NCBI RefSeq assembly: GCF_900098925.1
Contig: NZ_LT622360.1
Span: forward strand, 449,136 to 513,135
Reading direction: 5' to 3'
DNA from: Bacillus massiliglaciei
Lineage (GTDB): Bacteria > Bacillota > Bacilli > Bacillales > DSM-1321
Length of the DNA: 64,000 nucleotides
Translations under genes and position numbers: made by a program
Notes under the pieces: model-generated
The model's database searches: none
Seen by the model: the letters and a program-made list of their open reading frames with translations, nothing else
Told to the model about the DNA's origin: nothing
Part shown: positions 8,886 to 20,338 of the stretch, piece by piece
Layout: the number at the start of each line of letters is the position of its first letter
How positions within the stretch are numbered: the first letter of the stretch is position 1

Positions 8886-9083
8886 TTACCAGCAAAGACA
8901 AGCCCCGACAATAATCAATAAAATGAACAGAACAATGATCAGCGCAAAGCCGCAGCCAAAGCCGCCTGTTTGCCCTCCGCCATAACCATATCCATAAGCG
9001 GGTGCCGTGGCAACGGGATAACAAGAAGTAGGTGCCGTGGCAACAGGGTAACAGCAAGCATCTTCAAAACCGCCGTGATACAT
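8886..9083 (-). CDS. YjcZ-like small sporulation peptide with repeated N-terminus
   Basis: The 65-residue protein ends in FALIIVLFILLIIVGACLCW, the hydrophobic tail typical of YjcZ/YhcB-type small spore-associated peptides. A Gly/Tyr-rich stretch (YGYGYGGGQTGGFGCG) precedes it. Unusually, the N-terminal half carries a ten-residue tandem repeat containing CYPVATAP twice, encoded by a 30-bp DNA repeat (9001-9023 and 9031-9053). GGAGGT lies seven bases before the ATG at 9083; an upstream codon at 9098 would overlap it. The exact role of the family is unknown. Confidence 0.72.
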   Translation of the reverse strand: MYHGGFEDACCYPVATAPTSCYPVATAPAYGYGYGGGQTGGFGCGFALIIVLFILLIIVGACLCW

Positions 9084-9265
9084 ATGCAATACCTCCATTA
9101 TTTTTTTGTTTCTGCCCTTTCAGGCTCTTATAGCCTATGCGCAAGAGGGCGATAGGTGTAGGCAGCGGCCCAGTTTAAGACAATCTAAAAAAAGATAGGC
9201 GGCCGGATAGAGAGCGGATTCTCTGACGAGCCGTTAAAAAGTAATTTTTTATAGGGGGAATTTTT

Positions 9266-9934
9266 TTGTTAAACGCTGTCAGGATTACCAGTCTATTTAT
9301 TGTGTGTCTCATCTTTTTAAGCGGCTGTATGTTTGGGGCGTCACCGGAAGAAAAAATAGCAAAAACAATCAATAAGACGGCCGAAATTGAAACCGACTTG
9401 AATGCACAGCAAAAGGAACTGGCTGAATTTGAAGAAGAAGAAAATAAATATTATGAAAAAATAGTAAAAATGGGGATGAAGGAATTTGATGAAATAAAAA
9501 AAGTTTCGGATCAAGCCCTTGAAAATATTGATGACAGGGAAAAGAAAATCCAGGAAGAGCAAGATATTATGAATGACTCCAAAAAAGAGTTTGAAAAAGT
9601 CGGAGACCAAATTGAAAAAATAAAAGATGAGAAAATAAAAGACAAAGCAGAGACCATGCAGAAAGACATGCAGGAAAGATATCAGCTCCACCAAGAGCTT
9701 CAAAAAGCATATATAAAAGGACTGGAAGCAGACCGTAAATTATATGAGATATTCAAAAAGGAAAATTTAAAAATGGATGAGCTTAGAAAACAGGTGGATG
9801 CAAGCAATGAAATTTATAAAAAGATAAAGGGAAAAAATGATCAATTCAATAAAAAAACAGAAAGTTATAATAAAGGCAAAACAGAATTCTTTAAAGCCGC
9901 ATCTATTGAGGAGAAGGGAAAAAAGAACGAATAA
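9266..9934 (+). CDS. ykyA: YkyA-family cell-surface lipoprotein
   Basis: A 222-residue predicted lipoprotein: signal peptide with lipobox LSGC at residues 18-21, then a long charged, Lys/Glu-rich region that is almost certainly coiled coil (heptad-like stretches about 45-200). It matches the YkyA family of putative cell-wall-binding lipoproteins, which lies just upstream of pdhA in B. subtilis. The start is TTG with AGGGGGAA a few bases upstream. No enzymatic motif is visible. Confidence 0.82.
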   Translation: MLNAVRITSLFIVCLIFLSGCMFGASPEEKIAKTINKTAEIETDLNAQQKELAEFEEEENKYYEKIVKMGMKEFDEIKKVSDQALENIDDREKKIQEEQDIMNDSKKEFEKVGDQIEKIKDEKIKDKAETMQKDMQERYQLHQELQKAYIKGLEADRKLYEIFKKENLKMDELRKQVDASNEIYKKIKGKNDQFNKKTESYNKGKTEFFKAASIEEKGKKNE

Positions 9935-9941
9935 AAAATTA

Positions 9942-9988
9942 AACCGGATTCAGCACTGTCCACTCAAAGTGCTGGATCCGGTTTTTTT
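9942..9988 (+). terminator. ykyA terminator
   Basis: AACCGGATTCAGCACT pairs with AGTGCTGGATCCGGTT, with one mismatch, and is followed by seven T's. Confidence 0.88.
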
Positions 9989-11556
<1,568 letters not shown>

Positions 11557-11558
11557 AA

Positions 11559-12536
11559 ATGGCTCAAATGACAATGATACAAGCAATCACGGATGCATTG
11601 CGTACAGAATTAAAAAATGACGAGAATGTATTAGTTTTTGGGGAAGACGTTGGTGTAAACGGCGGGGTTTTCCGTGCCACAGAAGGACTTCATAAAGAAT
11701 TCGGCGAGGACAGAGTGTTTGATACGCCTTTAGCAGAGTCCGGTATTGGCGGTCTTGCAATCGGATTGTCACTTCAGGGATTCAGGCCGGTTCCGGAAAT
11801 CCAGTTCTTTGGTTTTGTTTTTGAAGTAATGGACTCAATTGCAGGTCAAATGGCGAGAATGCGCTACCGTTCTGGCGGAACGTATAATATGCCCGTTACG
11901 GTTCGTTCGCCATTCGGAGGCGGCGTACATACGCCGGAAATGCACTCTGACAGCTTGGAAGGTTTGATGACACAATCACCTGGATTGAAAGTCGTCGTTC
12001 CTTCTACACCATATGATGCAAAAGGATTGCTTATTTCATCTATCCGTGACAATGATCCGGTTATCTTCCTTGAGCATTTAAAACTATATCGTGCTTTCCG
12101 TGAAGAGGTGCCTGAAGAAGCATATACGATCCCTCTTGGAAAGGCGGATGTGAAGCGTGAAGGCAAAGACCTGTCTATTATCACGTATGGAGCAATGGTA
12201 CATGAATCATTAAAAGCAGCGGATGAATTAGAGAAACAAGGCTATTCTGCAGAAGTCATCGATTTACGCACCATTCAGCCGCTCGATATTGAGACGATCA
12301 TCGCTTCTGTTGAAAAGACAGGCAGAGCAATGGTTGTTCAAGAAGCACAGAAACAAGCCGGAATTGCTGCAAATGTGATTGCTGAAATTAACGAACGCGC
12401 GATTTTAAGTCTGGATGCTCCTGTTCTTAGGGTGGCGGCAGCAGATACAGTCTATCCTTTCTCTCAAGCAGAGCAGGTTTGGCTTCCTAATTACAAGGAT
12501 ATTATTGAAACAGCATTGAAAGTATTGAAATTCTGA
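11559..12536 (+). CDS. pdhB: pyruvate dehydrogenase E1 beta subunit
   Basis: The 325-residue beta subunit completes the E1 heterotetramer and supplies the other half of the thiamine-diphosphate site ([15 protein letters not shown] near the N-terminus; the catalytic Glu region PLAESGIGG about 57-65). The C-terminal transketolase-type domain holds [19 protein letters not shown] in the end of pdhA serves as its ribosome-binding site, so the two are translationally linked. Confidence 0.97.
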   Translation: MAQMTMIQAITDALRTELKNDENVLVFGEDVGVNGGVFRATEGLHKEFGEDRVFDTPLAESGIGGLAIGLSLQGFRPVPEIQFFGFVFEVMDSIAGQMARMRYRSGGTYNMPVTVRSPFGGGVHTPEMHSDSLEGLMTQSPGLKVVVPSTPYDAKGLLISSIRDNDPVIFLEHLKLYRAFREEVPEEAYTIPLGKADVKREGKDLSIITYGAMVHESLKAADELEKQGYSAEVIDLRTIQPLDIETIIASVEKTGRAMVVQEAQKQAGIAANVIAEINERAILSLDAPVLRVAAADTVYPFSQAEQVWLPNYKDIIETALKVLKF

Positions 12537-12653
12537 TTATCTTTTTCAGACAGGCTGAAAGTCATTAAAACAATTGACCAATTGATAGAAAATTCTAGAT
12601 AAATGACTTTATTCAAGCCGTTAAGTATGATTTAATATAGGAGGTTGAATTCA
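12537..12653 (+). promoter_or_regulatory. pdhB-pdhC gap with inverted repeat and weak promoter-like sequence
   Basis: AAAGTCATT (12558-12566) and AATGACTTT (12602-12610) form a 9-bp inverted repeat enclosing TTGACC-N16-TAGATA, a weak promoter match. A separate promoter for pdhCD would fit the higher demand for E2/E3, and internal pdh promoters are known in B. subtilis. The evidence here is modest. Confidence 0.35.
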
Positions 12654-14015
12654 GTGGCATTCCAATTTAGACTCCCTGATATCGGTGAGGGTATACGCGA
12701 AGGCGAAATAGTAAAATGGTTTGTTAAACCAGGAGATAAAGTTCAGGAAGATGACGTACTTTGCGAAGTGCAAAATGACAAGGCGGTTGTCGAAATTCCT
12801 TCCCCGGTTGAAGGAACGGTAGAAGAGGTCCTTGTTGAAGAAGGTACGGTAGCTGTAGTCGGAGATGTCCTAATTGTGTTAGATGCACCTGGTTATGAAA
12901 ACCTTTCATTTAAGGGTGACCATGGCGAGGAAGCGGATACAAAGGGCGAGGAGAAAACGGAAGCACAAGTTCAATCCACTGCTGAAGCGGGACAGAATGT
13001 GAAAAAGGAAGAAGCTCCGAAACAAGAACAAGCAGGTGCAACAGGAGCCGGAACCCAGCCGAAAACGGACGCAGATCCTAACCGCCGCATCATTGCGATG
13101 CCGTCAGTCAGGAAATTTGCCCGGGAACAAGGCGTAGACATCAAACAGGTAATAGGTTCTGGAGATAATGGCAGAATCATGAAGAGCGATATTGAAGCGT
13201 TCATGAATGGAACTGCAGAATCTCAAGAAACTGAACAAACTGAACAAACAGCTTCTGCCGAACAGCAAAATACTGCTGATCAGAAGCAGCAGACAGCTAT
13301 CCCGCAAGGTCAGTATCCTGAAACACGCGAGAAAGTCAGCGGCATTAGAAAAGCGATTGCTAAAGCAATGGTCAAATCTAAGCAGACGGCTCCGCATGTT
13401 ACATTGATGGATGAAGTGGATGTAACACAGCTTGTTGCTCATAGAAAGAAATTTAAAGAAATAGCGGCAGAGAAGGGCATTAAGCTGACATTCCTTCCAT
13501 ATGTCGTAAAGGCGTTAACAAGTGCGCTGCGCGAATACCCAATGCTAAATACATCTCTGGACGATGAAGCAGGAGAACTTATTCATAAACACTATTACAA
13601 TATCGGTATAGCAGCGGACACTGAAAAAGGCTTGCTTGTTCCTGTCGTGAAGGATGCCGATCGAAAATCAACCTTTGCTATTTCTAATGAGATTAATGAA
13701 TTGGCGACTAAGGCCAGAGACGGGAAATTGTCACCTGATGAAATGAAGGGGGCTTCATGTACCATAACCAACATTGGTTCTGCTGGTGGACAATGGTTTA
13801 CACCTGTCATTAACCATCCTGAGGTCGCAATCTTAGGAATAGGCCGTATTGCTGAAAAAGCGATTGTCCGTAACGGAGAAATCGTAGCTGCTCCAGTACT
13901 AGCTCTTTCTTTAAGCTTTGATCACCGTGTAATAGACGGAGCTACAGGACAGCATGCATTAAATCACATCAAAAGGTTACTGAACGACCCAGAATTATTG
14001 TTAATGGAGGCGTAA
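12654..14015 (+). CDS. pdhC: dihydrolipoamide acetyltransferase E2
   Basis: E2 forms the core of the pyruvate dehydrogenase complex and transfers the acetyl group to CoA. It has 453 residues: one lipoyl domain (lipoylated Lys43 in [12 protein letters not shown]), an Ala/Gln/Glu-rich linker, a subunit-binding domain (about 145-185, [14 protein letters not shown]), a second linker, and the catalytic domain ending with [10 protein letters not shown] near residue 425. GTG 12654 is the start: AGGAGG precedes it and the N-terminus ([13 protein letters not shown]) aligns with B. subtilis. Confidence 0.96.
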   Translation: MAFQFRLPDIGEGIREGEIVKWFVKPGDKVQEDDVLCEVQNDKAVVEIPSPVEGTVEEVLVEEGTVAVVGDVLIVLDAPGYENLSFKGDHGEEADTKGEEKTEAQVQSTAEAGQNVKKEEAPKQEQAGATGAGTQPKTDADPNRRIIAMPSVRKFAREQGVDIKQVIGSGDNGRIMKSDIEAFMNGTAESQETEQTEQTASAEQQNTADQKQQTAIPQGQYPETREKVSGIRKAIAKAMVKSKQTAPHVTLMDEVDVTQLVAHRKKFKEIAAEKGIKLTFLPYVVKALTSALREYPMLNTSLDDEAGELIHKHYYNIGIAADTEKGLLVPVVKDADRKSTFAISNEINELATKARDGKLSPDEMKGASCTITNIGSAGGQWFTPVINHPEVAILGIGRIAEKAIVRNGEIVAAPVLALSLSFDHRVIDGATGQHALNHIKRLLNDPELLLMEA

Positions 14016-14018
14016 AAA

Positions 14019-15431
14019 ATGGTAGTAGGGGATTTTCCGATTGAAACAGATACTTTAGTAATTGGTTCCGGCCCAGGGGGATATGTAGCTGCGATTCGCG
14101 CTGCACAGCTTGGACAAAAAGTAACAGTTGTGGAAAAAGGTTCGGTTGGCGGAGTTTGCTTAAATGTTGGATGTATTCCTTCAAAAGCCCTAATTACTGC
14201 AGGTCATCGTTTTCATGAGGCACAGCACTCTGATGACATGGGGATTACTGCTGAAAATGTGAAACTTGATTTTTCTAAAGTACAGGAGTTCAAATCATCT
14301 GTCGTGAAAAAACTGACAGGCGGTGTGAGCGGTCTTTTAAAAGGAAACAAAGTAGAAGTTGTTTCAGGTGAAGCGTATTTCGTGGATGAGAACAATGTAC
14401 GTGTTATGACAGAAACTTCTTCTCAAACATATACGTTCAAAAATGCTATTATTGCAACTGGATCATCACCGATTGAATTGCCTACTTTTAAATATTCAAA
14501 GCGTGTCATCAATTCAACTGGAGCGCTTTCTCTTGAGGAAGTTCCTTCTTCCATGGTTGTAATCGGCGGCGGAGTTATCGGTGTTGAACTAGGCGGCGCT
14601 TATGCAAACATGGGTACAAAATTAACAATCCTTGAAGGATTGGATGATATTCTTTCCGGCGGATATGAGAAACAAATGACCAGCCTTGTTAAGAAAAACC
14701 TAAAAGCTAAAGGTGCAGAGATCATTACAAAAGCCAAGGCTAAAGGTGTGGAAGAAACAGAAAATGGTGTTGTTGTAACATATGAAGCAAATGGAAAAGA
14801 AGAAAAAGTTGAAGCGGATTACGTTCTTGTAACGGTTGGCCGCCGTCCGAACACAGCTGAAATCGGACTAGAGCAAGTCGGCATTAAAATGACTGAACGC
14901 GGTTTAGTGGAGATTGACGCACAATGCCGTACAAATATCAAAAACATTTATGCTATTGGCGATATCGTCGCTGGTCCTCAATTGGCACACAAGGCGTCTT
15001 ATGAAGCTAAAATTGCTGCAGAAGCCATTGCCGGACATCCATCTGAGATTGATTATCTGGGAATTCCAGCGGTTGTGTTCTCTGAACCTGAGTTAGCGAC
15101 GGTAGGATATACTGAGAAATCAGCAAAAGACGAAGGTCTGGATATTAAAGCATCTAAGTTTCCATTTGCAGCGAATGGACGTGCCCTTTCATTGAATAAT
15201 GCTGACGGTTTTATGAAACTGATCACACGTAAAGAAGACGGCTTAGTTATCGGTGCACAAATTGCCGGACCTAATGCTTCAGACATGATCGCTGAACTTG
15301 GTCTTGCGATTGAAGCAGGTATGACTGCGGAAGATATTGCTATGACAATTCACGCGCATCCTTCTTTAGGTGAAATTACAATGGAAGCTGCAGAAGTGGC
15401 TCTTGGAACACCTATTCACATTATTAAATAA
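14019..15431 (+). CDS. pdhD: dihydrolipoamide dehydrogenase E3
   Basis: E3 reoxidises the lipoyl groups with FAD and NAD. The 470 residues show the FAD motif [10 protein letters not shown] (about 17-26), the redox-active disulfide Cys47/Cys52 in [14 protein letters not shown], the NAD motif [11 protein letters not shown], and the C-terminal HAHPSLGE active-site His of the partner subunit. Last gene of the pdh operon, three bases after pdhC. Confidence 0.97.
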   Translation: MVVGDFPIETDTLVIGSGPGGYVAAIRAAQLGQKVTVVEKGSVGGVCLNVGCIPSKALITAGHRFHEAQHSDDMGITAENVKLDFSKVQEFKSSVVKKLTGGVSGLLKGNKVEVVSGEAYFVDENNVRVMTETSSQTYTFKNAIIATGSSPIELPTFKYSKRVINSTGALSLEEVPSSMVVIGGGVIGVELGGAYANMGTKLTILEGLDDILSGGYEKQMTSLVKKNLKAKGAEIITKAKAKGVEETENGVVVTYEANGKEEKVEADYVLVTVGRRPNTAEIGLEQVGIKMTERGLVEIDAQCRTNIKNIYAIGDIVAGPQLAHKASYEAKIAAEAIAGHPSEIDYLGIPAVVFSEPELATVGYTEKSAKDEGLDIKASKFPFAANGRALSLNNADGFMKLITRKEDGLVIGAQIAGPNASDMIAELGLAIEAGMTAEDIAMTIHAHPSLGEITMEAAEVALGTPIHIIK

Positions 15432-15443
15432 TTCAGCATACCC

Positions 15444-15482
15444 AAAAAAGCACATTATCTCAAGGATAATGTGCTTTTTTTC
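15444..15482 (+). terminator. pdh operon terminator
   Basis: AAAAAAGCACATTATC pairs with GATAATGTGCTTTTTT around a 5-base loop, with a T-run. Confidence 0.92.
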
Positions 15483-15608
15483 TTGTGGAATTTTCACTTG
15501 GATATATTTAGGTTTTTAACAGCATCATAAGGGATATAGGAAATAAGATAGTCTAAAAAAGCTCAGTATTAAAAGTAATCCAAAAGATTCAAAACAGGAG
15601 GTGGAAGG

Positions 15609-16388
15609 GTGAAGTATATATATTTCTTGTTAATATGCATTGGCCTGTTATTGGCAGGCTGTGCTGCAGAAAAAACGAGTACTGAACATGAAAAGGCAGT
15701 AAAGGAAGAAAGTCATACAGAGAAAGACAAAACGGCAGAGAAGCAGCTTGAGGAAGAACCCAAATACCGGATAAATGAGAACAATTGGTCAGTTGAACCT
15801 ATTGCAGATGCCAATCCAAAAGTAATCCTGCTGACATTTGATGATGCCCCTGATAAATATGCTGTACAAATTGCCAAAACTTTAAAAGAGTTACATGTTA
15901 AGGCAATATTCTTTGTTAACGGTCACTTTCTTGAAACTAAAAAAAATCAGGAAATGCTAAAAGAAATTCACCAATTAGGTTTTCCAATCGGCAATCATAC
16001 ATATAACCATGTGAACTTGAAAGAACTGTCTGAAGAGGAACAAAAAAAGGAAATCGTTCAGCTGAATGATCAAGTGGAAGAATTAATCGGCGAACGTCCT
16101 AAATTCTTTCGCGCTCCATTTGGAGGCAATACGGACTTCTCCAAGAAAACGGCTAAAGATGAAAAGATGCTCATCATGAACTGGACATATGGGTATGATT
16201 GGGAAAAGCAATATCAGAATAAAGAAGCTCTGACAAAAATAATGACAGACAATCCTTATTTGACGAATGGTGCCAACTTATTAATGCATGACAGAAAATG
16301 GACAAGTGAAGCAATTGCTGATATTGTAAAACAATTGCAAAAAAAAGGATATACGATAGTGGATCCTTCACTTATTAAGACGCCTTAA
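15609..16388 (+). CDS. polysaccharide deacetylase lipoprotein (NodB domain)
   Basis: A secreted, membrane-anchored carbohydrate esterase of family 4. Residues 1-18 are a lipoprotein signal peptide with lipobox LAGC; a charged linker follows to about 55. The NodB domain motifs are TFDDAP (76-81), HTYNH (130-134, metal ligands), RAPFG (168-172) and LLMHD (224-228). The usual TFDDGP is TFDDAP here, a mild change. The substrate is probably peptidoglycan or another wall N-acetylglucosamine polymer. It occupies the place of the slp lipoprotein gene in B. subtilis. The start is GTG with AGGAGG upstream. Confidence 0.85.
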   Translation: MKYIYFLLICIGLLLAGCAAEKTSTEHEKAVKEESHTEKDKTAEKQLEEEPKYRINENNWSVEPIADANPKVILLTFDDAPDKYAVQIAKTLKELHVKAIFFVNGHFLETKKNQEMLKEIHQLGFPIGNHTYNHVNLKELSEEEQKKEIVQLNDQVEELIGERPKFFRAPFGGNTDFSKKTAKDEKMLIMNWTYGYDWEKQYQNKEALTKIMTDNPYLTNGANLLMHDRKWTSEAIADIVKQLQKKGYTIVDPSLIKTP

Positions 16389-16441
16389 AGAAAACAGTCC
16401 GAAGCAAAGGATCATATGCTTCTGGCTGTTTTCTTTCTTTT
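16387..16441 (+). terminator. terminator after the deacetylase gene
   Basis: AAGAAAACAG and CTGTTTTCTT form the outer stem and GAAGC/GCTTC the inner stem, followed by a T-rich tract. Confidence 0.75.
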
Positions 16442-16499
16442 TTATTGAATGGATCTTTCTTCTGTCAATGCTTCTTCTTATCAAGAACACTTGCCAGAA

Positions 16500-16660
16500 T
16501 GATTTTAATAAATACAGCATAACTCTTTATAATAGAAGTCTATTTAGTTGAAGTGAAAAAGGTGGAGAGGCTTTTGTATACATCTTATTTCTTTTTTGTA
16601 AGATACAAGAAAAAAGGGACTGCGGCTGTTTATTTAAAAACGGTGCAGTCCCTTTATTAT
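16500..16660 (+). promoter_or_regulatory. hutH leader with intrinsic terminator/attenuator
   Basis: A -10 TATAAT (16528-16533) lies 17 bases after a weak -35-like TTAATA. Between it and hutH is a hairpin, AAAGGGACTGC (16613-16623) with GCAGTCCCTTT (16645-16655), followed by ATTAT. This terminator-like hairpin ends only about 25 bases before hutH and so could stop transcription before the gene. UAG/AAG triplets upstream (about 16533-16553) recall HutP RNA targets, but no hutP gene is present in the window. Confidence 0.5.
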
Positions 16661-16679
16661 GTTAGAGGGGTGAGGGGAT

Positions 16680-18182
16680 ATGGTTATTTTGAAGGGGAGT
16701 GACTTGACACTTTCTGAGCTGAAACTGGTTCTGTATCAAAAGGCAGCAGTTTCAGCCTCAAAGGATTCATTAATAGGCGTTATGCAAAGCAGAAGAGCAG
16801 TAGAGAACATTGTAACGGAAAAAAAGATTGTTTACGGCATTACCACAGGCTTTGGGAAGTTCAGTGATGTTTGGATTGAGTCTGAATATGTCAAGGAGCT
16901 TCAATATAATTTGGTTGCTTCTCATGCGTGCGGGACCGGTGGGCCTTTGCCGGAACAGGTTTCAAGAGCAATGCTTCTGCTGCGGGCAAATGCACTTCTC
17001 AAGGGTTGTTCCGGTGTCAGACCGGAAGTAATTGAACAGCTGATTACGCTTCTTAATCATGAGGTTCATCCTGTTATTCCAGAACAAGGGTCTCTTGGCG
17101 CCAGCGGAGACCTTGCTCCCCTTTCGCATTTAGCTCTCGTTCTTATCGGCCGAGGAGAAGTTTTTTACAAACATCAAAGGATGGAAACTAAGACCGCCTT
17201 TTTGGCAGAGGGGATACTTCCAATAGAGCTGGAAGCGAAAGAAGGCCTTGCGTTGATAAATGGAACTCAAGCTATGACAGCTATAGGGGCAGTGGCTTAC
17301 CTTGAAGCAGAAAAACTTGGGTATTTGGCAGAAATGGCAGCAGCCCTGAGCATTCAAGGTCTGCAGGGAATTACGGATGCTTTTAATGAACAAATTCATC
17401 TTGCCAGAGGGTATAAGGAACAGCTGGAGGTAGCTCTCAGAATGAGAAGCTGGCTTGAGGGAAGCAGGCTCACAACGAGACAGGGAGATTTGAGAGTGCA
17501 GGATGCTTATTCACTCAGATGTATTCCGCAAGTACTTGGAGCCTCCTGGCAGGTTTTCAATTATGTAAAAGACAAATTGGAAACGGAGTTTAACGCGGCA
17601 ACCGATAATCCGCTCATTTTTGATGAAGGAAAGACTGTTATCTCAGGAGGGAACTTTCATGGTCAGCCCATTGCCTTTGCTATGGATTTTCTGAAAATAG
17701 GTGCAGCTGAACTCGCAAATATTTCAGAGCGAAGAATCGAGCGGATGGTTAATCCGCAATTGAGCGACCTGCCTCCTTTCTTAAGCCCTGAACCTGGACT
17801 TCAGTCGGGCGTGATGATACTGCAGTACTGTGCAGCTTCACTTGTCTCAGAAAATAAAACATTGGCTCATCCAGCAAGTGTTGATTCCATTCCTTCTTCA
17901 GCTAATCAGGAAGATCATGTAAGCATGGGGACCATTGCAGCCAGGCATGCTTATCAAATTATTCAAAATGTAAAAAAGGTTCTCGCCATAGAGCTCATCG
18001 TTGCATTGCAGGCGGCAGAATACCGAGGAGTTCTTGGTCTTTCAAATAAAACGCATTCCATATACAAAGAGTTACGTACCATCATTCCCAGTATTACAAA
18101 AGACCGAAGTTTCTCTTGGGATATAGATACATGTGTCAGTTGGGTGGATTCCTGTTCAGCAGAAAAATTCATGCCTTTATAA
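16680..18182 (+). CDS. hutH: histidine ammonia-lyase
   Basis: HutH deaminates histidine to urocanate. The 500-residue protein looks intact: the autocatalytic MIO prosthetic group would form from Ala141-Ser142-Gly143 in [14 protein letters not shown], and the family signatures [35 protein letters not shown] and [12 protein letters not shown] are present. The start is ATG 16680 after GAGGGGTGAGGGG. The downstream genes for the next steps (hutU, hutI) are broken, so this enzyme would make urocanate with no local route onward. Confidence 0.94.
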   Translation: MVILKGSDLTLSELKLVLYQKAAVSASKDSLIGVMQSRRAVENIVTEKKIVYGITTGFGKFSDVWIESEYVKELQYNLVASHACGTGGPLPEQVSRAMLLLRANALLKGCSGVRPEVIEQLITLLNHEVHPVIPEQGSLGASGDLAPLSHLALVLIGRGEVFYKHQRMETKTAFLAEGILPIELEAKEGLALINGTQAMTAIGAVAYLEAEKLGYLAEMAAALSIQGLQGITDAFNEQIHLARGYKEQLEVALRMRSWLEGSRLTTRQGDLRVQDAYSLRCIPQVLGASWQVFNYVKDKLETEFNAATDNPLIFDEGKTVISGGNFHGQPIAFAMDFLKIGAAELANISERRIERMVNPQLSDLPPFLSPEPGLQSGVMILQYCAASLVSENKTLAHPASVDSIPSSANQEDHVSMGTIAARHAYQIIQNVKKVLAIELIVALQAAEYRGVLGLSNKTHSIYKELRTIIPSITKDRSFSWDIDTCVSWVDSCSAEKFMPL

Positions 18183-18199
18183 AGGAGGATAACAGAAAG

Positions 18200-18319
18200 A
18201 TGAGAAAAATGCCTGAATATAAAGGAGAAAAACTCCATGCGAAGGGATGGGTGCAGGAAGCCGCTATCCGTATGCTTTTAAATAATCTGGATGCAGAGGT
18301 AGCAGAAAACAGAATTTGA
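18200..18319 (+). pseudogene. hutU: urocanate hydratase, N-terminal remnant
   Basis: The 39-codon frame reads like the first part of urocanate hydratase: [21 protein letters not shown] compares with GWEQEAVLRMLRNNLDPEVAE as I recall it from B. subtilis HutU. AAGGAGG precedes the ATG. After NRI the frame stops where hutI sequence begins in another frame. About 500 codons of hutU are missing, so no urocanate hydratase can be made from this locus. Confidence 0.85.
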
Positions 18320-19301
18320 ACAACGGCTGAAGGGTGATACCTATATGGAAATTATGAAAAAAGGAGGAGGAATTTACCAAACAGCCAAAATGGTGAAAGA
18401 AGCGTCTCCGGAAGAATTATTCAGTCTGGGGTACAGCCGGCTGAATGAATTTTTGCTTCAGGGAGTGACGACGATTGAGGCAAAAAGCGGTTATGGCCTT
18501 GACTGGGAAACGGAAAAAAAACAACTAGAAACAGTCAGGCGCCTCAATGAAGATCACTGTATCGATATTGTTTCCACGTTCATGGGAGCTCATGCGATTC
18601 CTGAACACTATAAACAAATCCCTGATCTCTATGTAGATCTCATTATAAATGAAATGATTCCTATAGTCTCAAAGGAGAAACTTGCTGAATTTAATGACGT
18701 ATTTTGTGAAAAAGGCGTATTCACGCCAGAGCAGGCACAGCGGATACTGACAGCAGGGAAGAAATGGGGGCTTTCCGCAAAAATTCATGCAGATGAAATC
18801 GAGTCCTGCCAGGGGGCTGAACTGGCTGCTGAAGTTGGAGCCATATCAGCAGACCATCTGCTTAAAGCTTCTGAAGAAGGAATGAAAAGGATGGCAGAAG
18901 CAGGAGTTGTTGCTGTTTTGCTCCCCGACACTGCCTATTTCTTAAAGAAAGACTTTGCCAATGCCCGCAAAATGCTTTATTTAGGGGTGCCTGTAGCTTT
19001 GGCTACTGATTTTAATCCGGGATCCTCCCCTACGGTTTCTCTCTCTTTTATCATGAATCTTGCCTGCATGAAAATGAACATGACTGCGATGGAAGCCTCG
19101 GCGGCAGCAACTATCAATGCCGCACATGCGATAAACAGAGGAAAAGAAATTGGAAGTATCGAAAAAGGAAAAAAGGCTGACCTTGTCATCCATCGGGTCG
19201 ATCGGTTAATTAAACTGCATTATTATTATGGCATGAATCATACTGGGACTGTTATTAAGGAAGGAAAAATTGTAGTCGATGAGGGGAAGGTTATTCACTA
19301 A
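18303..19301 (+). pseudogene. hutI: imidazolonepropionase, N-terminally deleted
   Basis: The frame begins at about 18303 and reads [20 protein letters not shown], the middle of imidazolonepropionase, then continues to the normal C-terminus (318 residues from the first ATG at 18345; the family has about 420). Later motifs are kept: EAKSGYGLDW, GAHAIPEHY, IHADEIES, ATDFNPGSSPT. The first ~100 residues, including the first HxH metal pair of the amidohydrolase fold, are gone. A deletion joins hutU to hutI out of frame near 18303-18312. The rest is well preserved, so the event looks recent. Confidence 0.85.
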
Positions 19302-19336
19302 ATCTGTTTTGCTCAGCGGCTAATTGTGATCATAGT

Positions 19337-19376
19337 AAAAAACGGTTTCGCACTACTCCTGCGGAAACCGTTTTTT
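19337..19376. terminator. bidirectional terminator between hutI and praH
   Basis: AAAAAACGGTTTCGC pairs with GCGGAAACCGTTTTTT. It lies between convergent genes and has a T-run in both directions. Confidence 0.9.
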
Positions 19377-19384
19377 CATTTCTT

Positions 19385-20323
19385 TTAGAGATTCAGCAAA
19401 CTTTCAGCCGCTGCTTTATTATAAGAAGAAGGCGGCCAGGCACTTAAATCAAAAGGATAATCAGAACCTGCCACAATTCTATCTTTTCCTACAGATTCAG
19501 TGAGATATCGTAAAGCATTTTCGTTCCAAAGTACATTATCGTACCAGAATTTCCTAAGGTAATAGGATGGATGCTCATTTAGAGATACTGATATATTTGA
19601 CCAGCTTTGAAAACCTTTATTCAGTCTGCCAATTTGATAGGGCAAGAAACCGCCTCCATGTGCAAGCAGAATTTTAACATGCGGAAAGCGGTCTAAAAGG
19701 CCGCTTAATAATATATCTGCGGCGCAGATTGTCGTTTCCCACGGAACACCAATCAGATTCGGGAGCATCCTCCTTTTTAGGCGTGAATCCTCTGCCAGCA
19801 GAGGATGAATAAATATAATGGCCCCTTGGTTATTTGCCTCTTCCCACAAAGGTATGAAAACATCGTCAGTAAGCATATTTGAAACTGTTCCTGGCCCAAT
19901 TATTACGCCTTTCAGCCCTAACTTCATACATCGCACAAGTTCTTCTGCAGCTTGAATAGAATCATTCAACGGAACTGTTCCTAAAGCCATTAATCTATCA
20001 GGGTAGGTTTTAATTAACCTGGCTAAACTCATGTTATATAAAGAAGCTAATTCTGATGTAATACTTATTTCTGATCCATAAAGAAAGAGCTGCGGAATAG
20101 GGGAAAGAAGGGATTTTGTTACTTTTGCCTGTTCTTGTTCTTCTAAATAAAGACCGATATTTAGAAATGAATCTTTCAGTTCGAAGCTCCATTTCTGGTT
20201 GATAAGGAGAAATTCAGTATCGCGGTCAGGCTTTGATTCCCTTACAGCATCTACATTTTTTTTATTTTGTTCGAGCCATTCCATAACTTCTTCAGGTATA
20301 AAATGTGTATGAAAGTCAATCAT
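19385..20323 (-). CDS. praH: ACMSD-type amidohydrolase, probable 5-carboxy-2-hydroxymuconate-6-semialdehyde decarboxylase
   Basis: The 312-residue protein belongs to the metal-dependent decarboxylase branch of the amidohydrolase superfamily (amidohydro_2, like ACMSD). The N-terminal HTH metal pair is His5/His7 in MIDFHTHF; further ligands lie in IIFIHP, LLAHGGG and AGSDYPFD. The protocatechuate 2,3-cleavage pathway of Paenibacillus JJ-1b needs such a decarboxylase to convert the ring-fission product to 2-hydroxymuconate semialdehyde, and the neighbouring genes supply the other steps. It lies 15 bases after praR on the same strand, so the two are probably cotranscribed. The name rests on family plus pathway logic. 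Confidence 0.72.
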   Translation of the reverse strand: MIDFHTHFIPEEVMEWLEQNKKNVDAVRESKPDRDTEFLLINQKWSFELKDSFLNIGLYLEEQEQAKVTKSLLSPIPQLFLYGSEISITSELASLYNMSLARLIKTYPDRLMALGTVPLNDSIQAAEELVRCMKLGLKGVIIGPGTVSNMLTDDVFIPLWEEANNQGAIIFIHPLLAEDSRLKRRMLPNLIGVPWETTICAADILLSGLLDRFPHVKILLAHGGGFLPYQIGRLNKGFQSWSNISVSLNEHPSYYLRKFWYDNVLWNENALRYLTESVGKDRIVAGSDYPFDLSAWPPSSYNKAAAESLLNL

Positions 20324-20338
20324 AATCTCTCTCCTTTA

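Noticed and set aside
16490-16533. TTGCCA at 16491 as the hutH -35 element
   Set aside because: The distance to TATAAT is 31 bases, far too long; a weaker element at 17 bases is used instead.
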